DNA from: Leuctra nigra
Lineage: Eukaryota; Arthropoda; Insecta; Plecoptera; Leuctridae
NCBI GenBank assembly: GCA_934045905.1
Contig: OW203768.1
Span: 35,121,060-35,185,059 of the forward strand
Length of the DNA: 64,000 nucleotides
Reading direction: 5' to 3'
Made by a program: the position numbers and the translations under genes. The first letter of the stretch is position 1. The number at the start of each line of letters is the position of its first letter. Below the pieces are notes generated by a model. The model was not told where the DNA came from, ran no database searches, and saw only the letters and a list, made by a program, of their open reading frames with translations. This document shows, piece by piece, positions 24,687 to 33,947 of the stretch.

Positions 24687-25541
24687 TTTTTTTTTGTTTT
24701 TTTTTGTTTTTGTTTTTGTTTTTGTTTTTGGCTGCTAATAGCCGATACACAGGTCGCACCGTTTCACCGATCGATCTGAAATTTTGCACACATGTAAAAC
24801 CAACCTTCTCTGTTTGCAGACCCTAATTTTTTTGAAATGCATTCATTGGTTGAAATTTAAATAAACATCTCCTGATAGGCTGAAAAATGAAAATGGACTT
24901 CGACAAATGTGATCGACCTTATATATTGCATGGTCATTAGGACCAACATTGTCTCTTATTTTACAAATTTTCAGCCAAATCCTCCCACTGGTTAAAATTT
25001 AAAAAAATATTTCATGTGCTTTTTGAAATTTAATCCAGAACCGTTTGACCGATCAACTTAAAATTTTGTATGGTCATCGGGTCCAACATTATCTGTATTT
25101 TTGACAATTTTCAGACTAAACTGTGTTTAAATTCAAAAGTTATCGACAATTTACGGATATTTTGCGTGTTGGCTATCATATTTCTCGAATTTCATATTTC
25201 ACGGAATCTTCGAATCTTCACTTCAAGGTTGTTAGAGCAGAAACTTTCAAACGTATTATGAAACTGATATGACCGTTTAACATTTTTTTGAACGATATCC
25301 TGTGATTTTTGGAAATTAACAAGGAATCGTTCAATCATAAAGGTTCAATCGATCAACTTAAAACTTTGCGTGGTTATTGGGACCAATATTTTAGGAATTG
25401 TTGGAGATTTTCATACAAGTCTGTGACGAACTTCAAGAATTATTGGCTTTTAAGGACATTTTCGATAAACATAATTTCGGTTCGAGGTGTTGCGCGTATC
25501 CGTGCTCGCTCATCAACGCGTTACTCAGAGCGTTTTCCTAG
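24604..25541 (+). mobile_element. Hel-A copy, full length, plus strand
   Basis: The 5' end TTGAGCGAGCGAAGCGAGCG at 24604 is flanked by A. The 3' end GAGCGTTTTCCTAG ends at 25541 and is flanked by T. A T-rich tract at 24655-24730 grades from pure T into (TTTTTG)n, showing microsatellite growth inside the element. The 3' half carries the modules with GACCGATCAACTTAAAATTT and the GTTGCGCGTATCCGTGCTCG segment just before the hairpin. Confidence 0.75.
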
Positions 25542-25591
25542 TAAGAAGTAATTTAAACGACAGTTCAAGTTTCCATCGCAAGCGTCAGTTC

Positions 25592-25721
25592 AGGGGCCCT
25601 ATTCTAGAACTTTTAAATTTCCAATTTTGATGGAATTCGATTCCATGCAATGTTAATCCTTATGGCCGTGACCAGATTCTATCAGAATGGAATTGGGAAA
25701 AGGTTCTCGAATAGGCCTCCG
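25592..25721. mobile_element. MITE-C copy 2
   Basis: It starts CAGGGGCCCTATTCTAGAAC. It ends with the complement of GGAGGCCTATTCGAGAACC, giving recognisable terminal inverted repeats of about 20 bp. The core resembles copy 1, including CAATGTTAATCCTTATGGCC. Confidence 0.6.
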
Positions 25722-25826
25722 GATCGCGCTGATTGTCTAGGCCCAACTTGTTCAAGTACTTGATCATTACGAACTTGATTGTCCTGGACTTGGACTGTTT
25801 AGATGCCAATTGGACTCATGACTCAT

Positions 25827-26262
25827 GAAGAAAACGCTCTGTAACGCGTTGATGAGCGAGCCAAGTATTGAGGCGATTTGATACGCGTTTACAAGTTTCT
25901 GCTCTTCAGACCTTGGAAAGAGCGGAAATGAAATTAACCAAAGAAATATTTGACATGTCCTTCACGAATTTAGAAAAAAATCTAAACACGCATAAAATGT
26001 CGGTTAAATTAGTCTGGAAATTGACAAAAATATCAAAAATGTTGGTCCCAAAGTCCATGCAAAATTTGAAATTGATCGGTGAAACCGTTCCAGATTTAGT
26101 TTTCAAAAATTCCCAGGATCTTGTGAAAAAAAACTATACATGAGACCGCTCTTGTGACATTAGGATGTATACAAAATTTCAGATCGATTACAAAAACACA
26201 AACAACCAAAAACAAATACACAGAGAAAGTGGCATAAGAGTCCCTGTGACCGCTTGCTCTGG
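25827..26262 (-). mobile_element. Hel-A copy, degraded, minus strand
   Basis: The 3' end (AAAACGCTCTGTAACGCG, then TTGATGAGCGAGCC) is recognisable, although the terminal CTAG is lost. The 5' side retains CACAGAGAAAGTGGCATAAG, but the final GCTCGCTCAA has decayed. The interior is shorter than in full copies. Confidence 0.6.
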
Positions 26263-26289
26263 TGTGAAAACGACCCAACACAAGGTTGA

Positions 26290-26385
26290 GCTATGTGGGG
26301 TGAGAGGGACTCAGACTTGACCCGACATCGAACCGGGGTCTGTTGTCGCATAACAAGTGGCCCGGCTAATTGGTGCCGTGTGCAA
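26290..26385 (-). repeat. Possible tRNA-like SINE fragment
   Basis: On the minus strand, the segment around 26334-26324 reads GGTTCGATGTC, close to a polymerase III B box, with a GC-rich arm on each side. No proper cloverleaf is seen. Call is weak. Confidence 0.25.
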
Positions 26386-26503
26386 ATGTCTGGTGTCACA
26401 TTAGAGTGGGTTCATATCCACGGAGATTCCAATGCAGTTGTGTGGTGTGACATTTGTGTCGGTCAAGCGAGAAGGATTCGATCAGGAATCAACGAATAAC
26501 TAT

Positions 26504-26950
26504 GAAAACGCTCTGTCTAACGCGTTGATGAACCAGCATTTGTATTGCATGCGAATTGCGCTATGCGTTTGCAAGTTTAGTTTCTGCTCTATAGGCCTTA
26601 GAACTGAAGTGAGCAGTGATAAAAAATCTGAAAATACTTGGCAAAAAATTGCAAATATTTCAAGATTAAAATGTCCGTAAATGTCAATAACTTTTGAAGA
26701 TACCGACAGATTAGTCTGAAAATTATCTAAAATACCTAAAATTTTGGTTCCAATGAGATGACCATGCAAAGTTTTGAGTTGATCAATCAAACGGTTCCAT
26801 AAAAAGAATCACAGGATCTCGTTCGTATGAATAATCAATATGAATCCATATGAATCGTGGATAACGCTCATATGACATAATAGTGGACATTGTTACTATA
26901 ACACAAACAAAAAGCAAAAAAGCAAACTAAGAGAGAAAGTGCCACTTTTA
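26504..26950 (-). mobile_element. Hel-A copy, degraded, minus strand
   Basis: The 3' signature GAAAACGCTCTGTCTAACGC, then GTTGATGAACCAGC, is followed by internal modules (GAAGATACCGACAGATTAG, CATGCAAAGTTTTGAGTTG). The 5' side survives only as AGAGAGAAAGTGCCAC near 26930-26945. Confidence 0.6.
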
Positions 26951-27883
26951 TTGAATAAAAAGTTCCCTCAAAAGTTCACAGTAGTCATATCAAAAGCACA
27001 TTCTATATATTTTAACATGGTGTGGTACATAAGGGTAAAAGCAAGTGATATTTATCAAGTTTCATAGAAACTACGCGATGCATTGTTGACAAAATGGCGC
27101 CGCTACACAAATTTAATATTACTTTCGTTATGTAACTGTAGCGTAATAGTAAGTAGGCATGTAGGGACATTTGGTAGTAGAGATTGAATTGTATCATTAG
27201 AAGAGAGCAGCAGATTATGGTTATAAGGTGATTATGAGAAAAATCTCTAAATATCCTGCGATAAATGCCCATACAAAATGCCCCATATAAATGCTCAGTA
27301 TACAATTGTGCCAACGCCCTACAAAATATAAACTACTTTTCCAAAATAGATGCCATGCGGATAAACAACGCAATTATTGCAATAACGTAATTCTTCTCCC
27401 TACATCAGATTGTAAATTATATCTGTTATCATCTTACATTTCAAGTTGTAAGATCTACCTACCTATACACCTCTTCTTTGTCCCAACATAAAATCCGATG
27501 GTCATACCAATCATTCCCATTCACCACATACCTGTTTGCACTTACCGAATGTCTCTGTTATTCTAATACATTTGAATGAATTGTTAGGTCTCGGTGTAAC
27601 GAAACAAAATTTGAAGTTTATTGGAAAGTTGTCTGCGTTCTATCATATACGCGAGGATCTCGTGGGAAGGGGAGGGGGGGGGGGGCTCGCAAAATAATTC
27701 GTTAACATGCAATACATTCGGGGTGGCTGTATATCACGTGACTTTATTTCTCTACATCCGATCAAAAGAAATAGTTACCTATGAGTACATACCTTACATC
27801 GTTCATGTTGGAGTAATCCAAGGTGATTTATGAAGGAAATTCACTGCATACTGGAGCTTATCAATATTTGCAGTCAATATTAT
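26951..27883. other. AT-rich DNA, no gene recognised
   Basis: No coding ORF or repeat family seen. A G-rich homopolymer (about G13) lies at 27674-27686. The 100-codon ORF on the minus strand (27012-27314) has no recognisable motif and looks coincidental. Confidence 0.5.
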
Positions 27884-28230
27884 CCCCATAAAAAACACTC
27901 CGTGTAAAAATACCAGCCAAGTCTCTTCAACTAAAAAAAAAAAAAAAAAAATCTTAAAATTCAGCACTGAAAAGTAGTGATATCAAAAAACTGGCCAAGT
28001 CGAAACTTTTCAAAAAATACTTGGCGCATCGTGAATATAAATAGTATAGAAGTAGGTCGGAAATCAAATATACTCATCTATACACATAATATATCTATAG
28101 TGCCCTAAAAAAGCGATGCGCCAAGTATTTTTTGAAAAGTTTCGACTTGGCCAGTTTTTGATATAACTACTTTTCAGTGCTGAATTTTAAGATTTATTTT
28201 ATTTTTTTTAGTTGAAGAGACTTGGCTGGT

Positions 28231-31065
28231 ATTATTATTATTAATCCTTTATTTGTAACGGGCAAGCCCACAAGTACAAATATAATAAAAACACATATTA
28301 CATACAAAATTGCACATAGTCATAGGAATACATAAAAAGAACATAGGGTATATCACAGAAGGAATTAAACATTTAAAGCAAGTAAAAATTATCACAGATG
28401 TCGTAAAATTAATGCTTTAAACTCAGTCAAGGAATTAAAATTAACATCTAATTCACTACACAAGTTATAAAAATGATTAAAAGTGGCTTGCAGTCTATTT
28501 ATAGTAGAAAATTTAAAAACATCTATTCTGACAGGTGACACTCTAAAAAATTGGCGAGACCTTGACAATCGTACATACAACATACAGGAACATACACATT
28601 TAAAAGATGCACAAGGTCAGTATCCAATAGCCCATTCATTAATTTGTAAAGAAATACCATGTCAGCCATTTTACGCCTATCGTGTAGTGGTATCAGATTC
28701 ATATTTTTACAAAACGAGTCATACTCCAAACCATTATATACTACACCAGAATGAAAACACATTGACTTGACGAAACGTCTCTGAACACTCTCTATAGACT
28801 TAATTTTAGTTACATGGTAGGGATTCCATACAGTGCTGGCGTACTCTATCTGAGGTCTGACAATTGCAGAAAACAACAGTCTATTAGTTGATTTGCTGAA
28901 AGGAGTAAAGCAATTCCTTCCCAACAGACCAAGTAATTTCAGGGCCTTGGATTTCATAAAGTCAATGTGTAAGTTGTAAGTTAAGTCAGAAGAAATAAAA
29001 ACGCCAAGGTCCTTGACTGATTTAACCCTTACAAGGGCTACAGCACCCATAGTATAATTAAAACCAACAACATGTTTAATTTTATTTGTGAAAGTTATAA
29101 CATTACACTTTGATATATTAAGCTTTAGGTTCCACTGAGAACACCAGTTCACGAGGCTGTCAATGTCTTTTTGGAGTCGAGAACAATCTCTCACATTATT
29201 TACTGGCATATAAATCTTTAAGTCATCTGCATACAGCAAACACCTAGACTTGATTTTCCTCGGGATGTCATTCACAAAAAGGGTAAAAAATAAGGGTCCA
29301 AGTATGGACCCTTGCGGGACACCCGACGTAACTTGAACCGGCCTGGAGCTCGCAGAATCGATGACCACTGACTGCGTCCGTCCAGAAAGGTAGTTTGTAA
29401 TCAAGTCGATAAGATTCCCATCAATACCGAAGCCTCGGAGTTTGTGAACCAACAGTTGATGATCTACCGAATCAAATGCCTTAGAAAAGTCCGTGTAGAT
29501 TGCGTCTACTTGTATTTTTTCATTAATATGAAAGGCAACGTCAGTAGTATATTTCACCAAATTAGTCACAGTCGACCGGCCCTTCACGAAGCCGTGCTGT
29601 TCAACCACAATGTGCTTGGCGACATGCGAATAAATATTCTTGTGGATAATCTTCTCAAAAAATTTTGAGAACACCGATAACAGCGAAATAGGTCGATAGT
29701 TGGACACATGGAACCGACTTCCCTTTTTGAGGATCGGCGTGACGTTTGAGTGCTTCCATCGTGTAGGAAACTTTCCAGCTTGCAGCGAGTGGTTAAACAA
29801 CTTTGTAAGCGGGATAGAAAGGGGCTCACGACAGTGTTTGAGTACTTTGTTTGGGATACCATCCGGTCCCGGCGATTTCCCATTTACTAAACTAGACAAG
29901 TAGAATTCTACTTCCCTCTTACTAACAATAAATGTCGAAAGAGATTCCACATTATCATAGAGTGGAGTCTCAGGCAGACAGTTTGCAGCAACTGGTGCGT
30001 GCGAACTAAGAAAGGTTGAAGCGAAGAAATTTGAGAAGAGTTGACAAGAGGTCTGAGTCTCCGTTGATTTGACGCCATCAAACTCAACCTCAACGGGAAT
30101 CCGTCTTGCCCTTGACTTCCCTCGAATATATTTCCATAACAAATTCGGATTTTCCATTACCTTTGCATCAATTTTCTTTAGGTAGGCTGAATAAGTATCA
30201 CTTCTAAGCGTTTTGAAGAAACTACGTTTAACTTGAAATTCAACATAATGTGATCGAAAACCTGTCCTCTTCCATTCTTTATGAGAGCGTGTCTTATCCT
30301 TAAGGGCAGCTATGAGTTCCCTATCAAACCATGTGGGATATCTAGAAGGATTGACCTTTACATACGGAACAGACTCTGTTAATACTCCATTTAGCAGGGA
30401 GTAAAAGATGTCACACTTCTCATCCACTTCACCTGCAGCGTCCATTTCATTCCAATTTGTATCTAAAAGATTTATTTTAAGAAGATTCAAGTCGGCTTTG
30501 TTCCAGTTAAATCTTGGCAGGGACTTAGACTTAGGCCTCTCCAACGCTGGAAGAAAAACCGTTGCCTCAAATGCCAAATGATCCGTCCGAACGATGGACT
30601 CCACTTGATCCACAACTATCTGTACATCCTGGGTGTTACAGAATAACAGGTCTAAAAAGTTACTTACTCTAGTAGCAAAAGGAACGACTTGGTGAAAGTT
30701 CAACTCATTAACCATATCAACAAACTCAAGTGCAACACCGGCATTGGAATTTCCAATTACCAAAGGTTGCAACCCGTCCGAAGACGGCAGCCATCGGATG
30801 TCAGGCAAGTTGAGGTCTCCACAGAGCAGTACGACATCTTGCGGTCGAGAACGAGCGAGTATACGTGATATAGAGTCCTGCAGATTGCCAACAAGAGATG
30901 AAGTGGGCAATGGTGGGAGGTATACACATCCGATGAAAAGGCTACTACTCGGCGACCGCAACACCTCTGCCCAAACCACCTCACATTCACCGTCTTCTTC
31001 ATCCACGTGACGAGACGCAAGGGCACTGCTGATGGCTATCAGCAGTGATAGCCAGGATTTTTACA
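28231..31065 (-). mobile_element. LINE-1 of this window: 5'-truncated CR1/Jockey-type non-LTR retrotransposon
   Basis: The minus-strand element is read from about 31065 down to 28231. It ends with a polyadenylation-like AATAAA near 28254, followed by a short (AAT)n tail abutting element B at TTGGCTGGT. The 5' junction near 31030-31065 contains scrambled filler (near-palindromic CTGATGGCTATCAGCAG), typical of 5' truncation during target-primed reverse transcription. The N-terminal part of the endonuclease and any ORF1 are missing. Because the RT frame is long and has only one obvious break near its end, this is likely the youngest LINE in the window. Confidence 0.85.
28523..31006 (-). CDS. LINE endonuclease (partial) and reverse transcriptase, broken near the C-terminus
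   Basis: An 827-codon frame encodes the C-terminal part of an apurinic-type endonuclease. GDLNLPD is at residues 63-69, SNFLDLLFCN near 115-124 and the catalytic-histidine TDH at 141-143. A reverse transcriptase follows, with NYRPISLL at 436-443, the first catalytic aspartate in TDFSKAFD (D506), GVPQGSILGP at 562-571 and the polymerase box YADD at 592-595. The tail contains RPQIEYASTVWNPY, as in CR1/Jockey proteins. The product would nick target DNA and copy the element RNA into the site. The frame continues upstream of the first Met to the truncation point, so 31006 is not a true start. Near 28570 the frame is lost. The natural C-terminal sequence continues in another frame (28583-28392, with FRVSPVRIDVFKFS), so a 1-base indel truncates it. 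No RNase H domain is seen. Confidence 0.85.
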   Translation of the reverse strand: MDEEDGECEVVWAEVLRSPSSSLFIGCVYLPPLPTSSLVGNLQDSISRILARSRPQDVVLLCGDLNLPDIRWLPSSDGLQPLVIGNSNAGVALEFVDMVNELNFHQVVPFATRVSNFLDLLFCNTQDVQIVVDQVESIVRTDHLAFEATVFLPALERPKSKSLPRFNWNKADLNLLKINLLDTNWNEMDAAGEVDEKCDIFYSLLNGVLTESVPYVKVNPSRYPTWFDRELIAALKDKTRSHKEWKRTGFRSHYVEFQVKRSFFKTLRSDTYSAYLKKIDAKVMENPNLLWKYIRGKSRARRIPVEVEFDGVKSTETQTSCQLFSNFFASTFLSSHAPVAANCLPETPLYDNVESLSTFIVSKREVEFYLSSLVNGKSPGPDGIPNKVLKHCREPLSIPLTKLFNHSLQAGKFPTRWKHSNVTPILKKGSRFHVSNYRPISLLSVFSKFFEKIIHKNIYSHVAKHIVVEQHGFVKGRSTVTNLVKYTTDVAFHINEKIQVDAIYTDFSKAFDSVDHQLLVHKLRGFGIDGNLIDLITNYLSGRTQSVVIDSASSRPVQVTSGVPQGSILGPLFFTLFVNDIPRKIKSRCLLYADDLKIYMPVNNVRDCSRLQKDIDSLVNWCSQWNLKLNISKCNVITFTNKIKHVVGFNYTMGAVALVRVKSVKDLGVFISSDLTYNLHIDFMKSKALKLLGLLGRNCFTPFSKSTNRLLFSAIVRPQIEYASTVWNPYHVTKIKSIESVQRRFVKSMCFHSGVVYNGLEYDSFCKNMNLIPLHDRRKMADMVFLYKLMNGLLDTDLVHLLNVYVPVCCMYDCQGLANFLECHLSE

Positions 31066-32014
31066 CCAGGATATTTACACGGAGTGTTTTAATGGGGATA
31101 TCACTCCTTTTTTCAGTTTATTCTTACAACTTGTAACATATATTGGGTCACCAAAGACTATTCCGTTAAAAAATATGCCTTTGTGACTTGGTTGCTAAGA
31201 AGTTGTGCTTGTTACTGTGTATATGCTATAAATAATATGCAATGAAGTATAGCGAAAGTTTCGTTCCAAATGGTCCAGCCCTTCTCGAGTTATGGCATCA
31301 CTTCCGGTTTTCAAAATGGCGGCTGACATCACTGCCACCTAAAATGTGTATCTATGAATGTTATGTAACATTATAAGCCATCTGAATATGTAGCTTTTGT
31401 TATAAGAGATGATTATAGTCAGATTTGGCATTTATATGACGTCATTTCCGGTTCCGGTAATAGTATATTTATATTAAGACTATAGATATTTTATAAAGAT
31501 GACCGTCCGAATCGTTTGGCGCTTGTTTCGTCCCGATCGGTCCATCCGTTTTTAAGATATGACGTCACTTCCGGTTTCAAAATGGCGGCTTCAGTTTGGT
31601 TTTATAAAAAGGCACCTCAGACGCCAAAAGTGCACATGTGGTAAAAATTTCAGGTCAATCGGCTTAGCCGTTTAGGCTGTGGCCCTGTCAATAGGGTTTC
31701 CTGATATCATCATCTGAAGAAGAAGAAGAAAAAGCGGTGTAATTTCACTGTTTTCACGGCCCTCTGGCTCGCAAATGGCATAACCTGTTAAACCCAAATT
31801 TGGTTTATGGGGTGGGGTGGGCCATAGCTCGAAATATAGATATTTCGCAACAATGTGAGATTTTCCAATTTTAAGATCCAGTAGGCCGAAAATGCCATGT
31901 TGTTGCTTACAGTAAAAGTGTTTGGTCTGCTCCTCAGTTTATTAGGCATTTACGGTATGTTGAGTGAGTGTGAGTGTACAGTAAGACTTGGCTGGGTGGA
32001 GCGACCGCTCCACT

Positions 32015-33265
32015 AGATTTAATTTTGCAGTGGTTTTATAATAAAAACAACACAAATATCGTGTATACGTACGCGTGTGAAGACTGTCAAAACCAAGTGC
32101 TGTTCGTTTAAACATTACATTCATAATAGTGGATATAATTAATATCTCAACATTTGGTTGGAAAGAGGAAGAAAGTGCGCATGTTATATATTCTGACATT
32201 GCGTCAGGTTTGTGATGCATATATGCCTTTTTATTAGAGTAAAGTTTGCTGTTCTTGGCAACTCGTAGAATTTCCTTCAACTTCAGGTCTTGATTAGAGA
32301 ATATTTTGGTGCAAGGAAGTAAAATCATCTAATATGTTATTTTCGCAGTTCTTTTCTGCGTAGATAAGTTCCAACAGATCTGTCCTAACTTATCTGATGA
32401 GTGAGAAGTCTTTGCTAAACTGAACCCTTCCAATAGAAAATGTGTAGCTTTTTGGTTAAAAAGTCAAGTGATATACAGCCACCTTAAGGGGTCTGGGAGC
32501 TTAAGCCCAAGCCTTTCGTTAGTTTATGTTACAAATCATGTGAATTAAAGTAGTGCGGAAAGTAATCCTTGTGTTTGACTGATTCAAATGCGTCTCTTGA
32601 GATTAAAAAGTGAAGTATGAAAATATAAAAAATTATGGAAAAAAATGCAAACCAGCTTAATATGAATGAATCCTTCAAATGAAATCAAATGAATCCTTCA
32701 TTGAATCCTTGAATCCTTCAAATCCTTGATTTAACGCGGTTACGGTTTTAATGACAGTAGAACACATATCATCTCCTGACACAATGAATTATAAATATAA
32801 ATTAAAATATCAATCCGTATTAAAACCTCTCAATAATATTTAAAGTTGATGAAGACAAATTGTCTCGTCATGTCAATATTTCTCATTGTCCCGCTCTGCA
32901 CAGTAACTCCTGCATAATGTTATTGAGCTTGAGCTCGTGTGAAATACCTCTACGGTCTCAAAGTACATACCGACATTGATGGTTTCTAGTTTATGACCGA
33001 GTTTCGTTTGAACTCTAAGTACAACAGCAATTTCCCATCCTCTCTTAAAAGATCGTAAAATTCGAGGAGATTGAAAAACATTTTTTTAGTAGGTATACTA
33101 CATGTAAAATTTGACACATTTTCATGAAGTGTCACATGAAAAGGTTTACTTGCCACCTATAACGTAAAAATTGTTATAGGGAAACGATTACGCTTCATGT
33201 TCCATCGATTTGAGAAAAAATATGAGGCAATTAAATTTAGACATAAGTTTACATCGGGGTTTTGA
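32015..33265. other. AT-rich DNA, no gene recognised
   Basis: The only pattern is a short decayed run of GAATCCTTCAAAT-like words at about 32664-32732. The 128-codon minus-strand ORF (31942-32328) overlaps the end of element B and has no recognisable domain. Confidence 0.5.
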
Positions 33266-33270
33266 TGGAT

Positions 33271-33370
33271 TTAGAATAGAATAGAATAGAATAGAATTTT
33301 ATTAACAGCTTAGGAATACACTGTACATTATTAATAAGATTAAGAAAATACACATATAGATTTTCCAGTG
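33271..33370 (-). mobile_element. 3'-terminal scrap of a LINE with (ATTCT)n tail
   Basis: Read on the minus strand, about 80 bp of sequence ends in AATAAAATTCTATTC, followed by further ATTCT repeats to 33271. Short pentamer or octamer tails built on ATTCT are typical of CR1-like LINEs. Only the 3' end is present, consistent with severe 5' truncation. Confidence 0.5.
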
Positions 33371-33629
33371 GATTCTAGTCAGCTGTAGCATCAAGTTTCA
33401 GTTCAGTGATATGATCAGATTCTAATCATATTAATGAACATTTCTAATGTAGGATTTGAGCTACAGTTCTAATGTATGATCGGTAATTACTTGATTGAAT
33501 GCGTTAATCAGGCTGTCAGGCGTTAAACAAGCTGTTTTTACCGCAATGTCACGTGATAAAAAGTTGCATGTATGACAATATGTTGATTCCATGATGTAAT
33601 TCTAAATTAACTTCAACTATCCTGTCAAT

Positions 33630-33947
33630 ATGACGCAAGCCCTGGTACATCAAATAATGAACCAGGGTTTTGTACAGACGGTGCAGGAGGGAACGAGAGG
33701 TTATGGGAACAACAATAGGTCAAACCTCCTAGACGTCTTCCTCGTTCGTCCACCGAACCTATGGTTAGGAGGGGAGGTAGTCGAGGGAATAAGTGATCAC
33801 CAGGTACCAATTTTAGACATAGATTTTGTAAATAAAAGTGAGGAAAAAGCAGAAACATACAAAGAGATTTGGCTGTACAGAAAGGTAGATAAAGATGGAG
33901 TAAAAAAGTTCATGGGAGAAATGTTCGATGATTGTGAAAAAATTTGA
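33630..33947 (+). pseudogene. LINE endonuclease C-terminal fragment
   Basis: A 105-codon frame has the C-terminal hallmarks of LINE APE-type endonucleases: NNRSNLLDVFLVRP (residues 28-41, the NxxxLDLxxT-like strand) and GISDHQVP (residues 53-60), with the catalytic aspartate-histidine pair. It lacks the metal-binding N-terminal half, so it cannot cut DNA. It ends in a different frame from the RT that follows and overlaps it by 4 bases at 33944-33947, evidence of a frameshift in what was one polyprotein. Confidence 0.75.

Larger units (their letters stand above)
27884..32014 (+). mobile_element. Element B copy 1, about 1.3 kb, split by a LINE
   Basis: A hairpin-forming 5' region (27884-28230) begins CCCATAAAAAACACTCCGTG. 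Its arms (TACCAGCCAAGTCTCTTCAAC and inverse, AATTCAGCACTGAAAAGTAG and inverse, CAAAAAATACTTGGCGCATCG and inverse) pair around an AT-rich loop near 28060. The element resumes after the LINE at about 31070 and ends in an 18-base perfect hairpin, GTGGAGCGACCGCTCCAC, followed by TAG. The 3' part has three diverged modules built on ACTTCCGGTTTCAAAATGGC (near 31296, 31441 and 31563). CCAGCCAAGTC near the 5' end and its complement near 31988 form subterminal inverted repeats. An unsplit second copy at 61532-62853 confirms the structure. The class is uncertain: the hairpin and CTAG-like end suggest a Helitron relative, but the 3' flanking base does not fit. Confidence 0.7.

Noticed and set aside
24601..24826. 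Poly-Lys/poly-Phe ORFs on both strands
   Set aside because: Translation of the T-rich tract inside a Hel-A copy.
29444..31026. ORFs overlapping LINE-1 in other frames
   Set aside because: Shadows of the RT/EN frame with no independent motif.
31520..32014. Element B as a canonical Helitron
   Set aside because: It ends in CTAG-like sequence with a hairpin, but both copies are followed by A rather than T and the hairpin overlaps the CTAG, so I left the class open.
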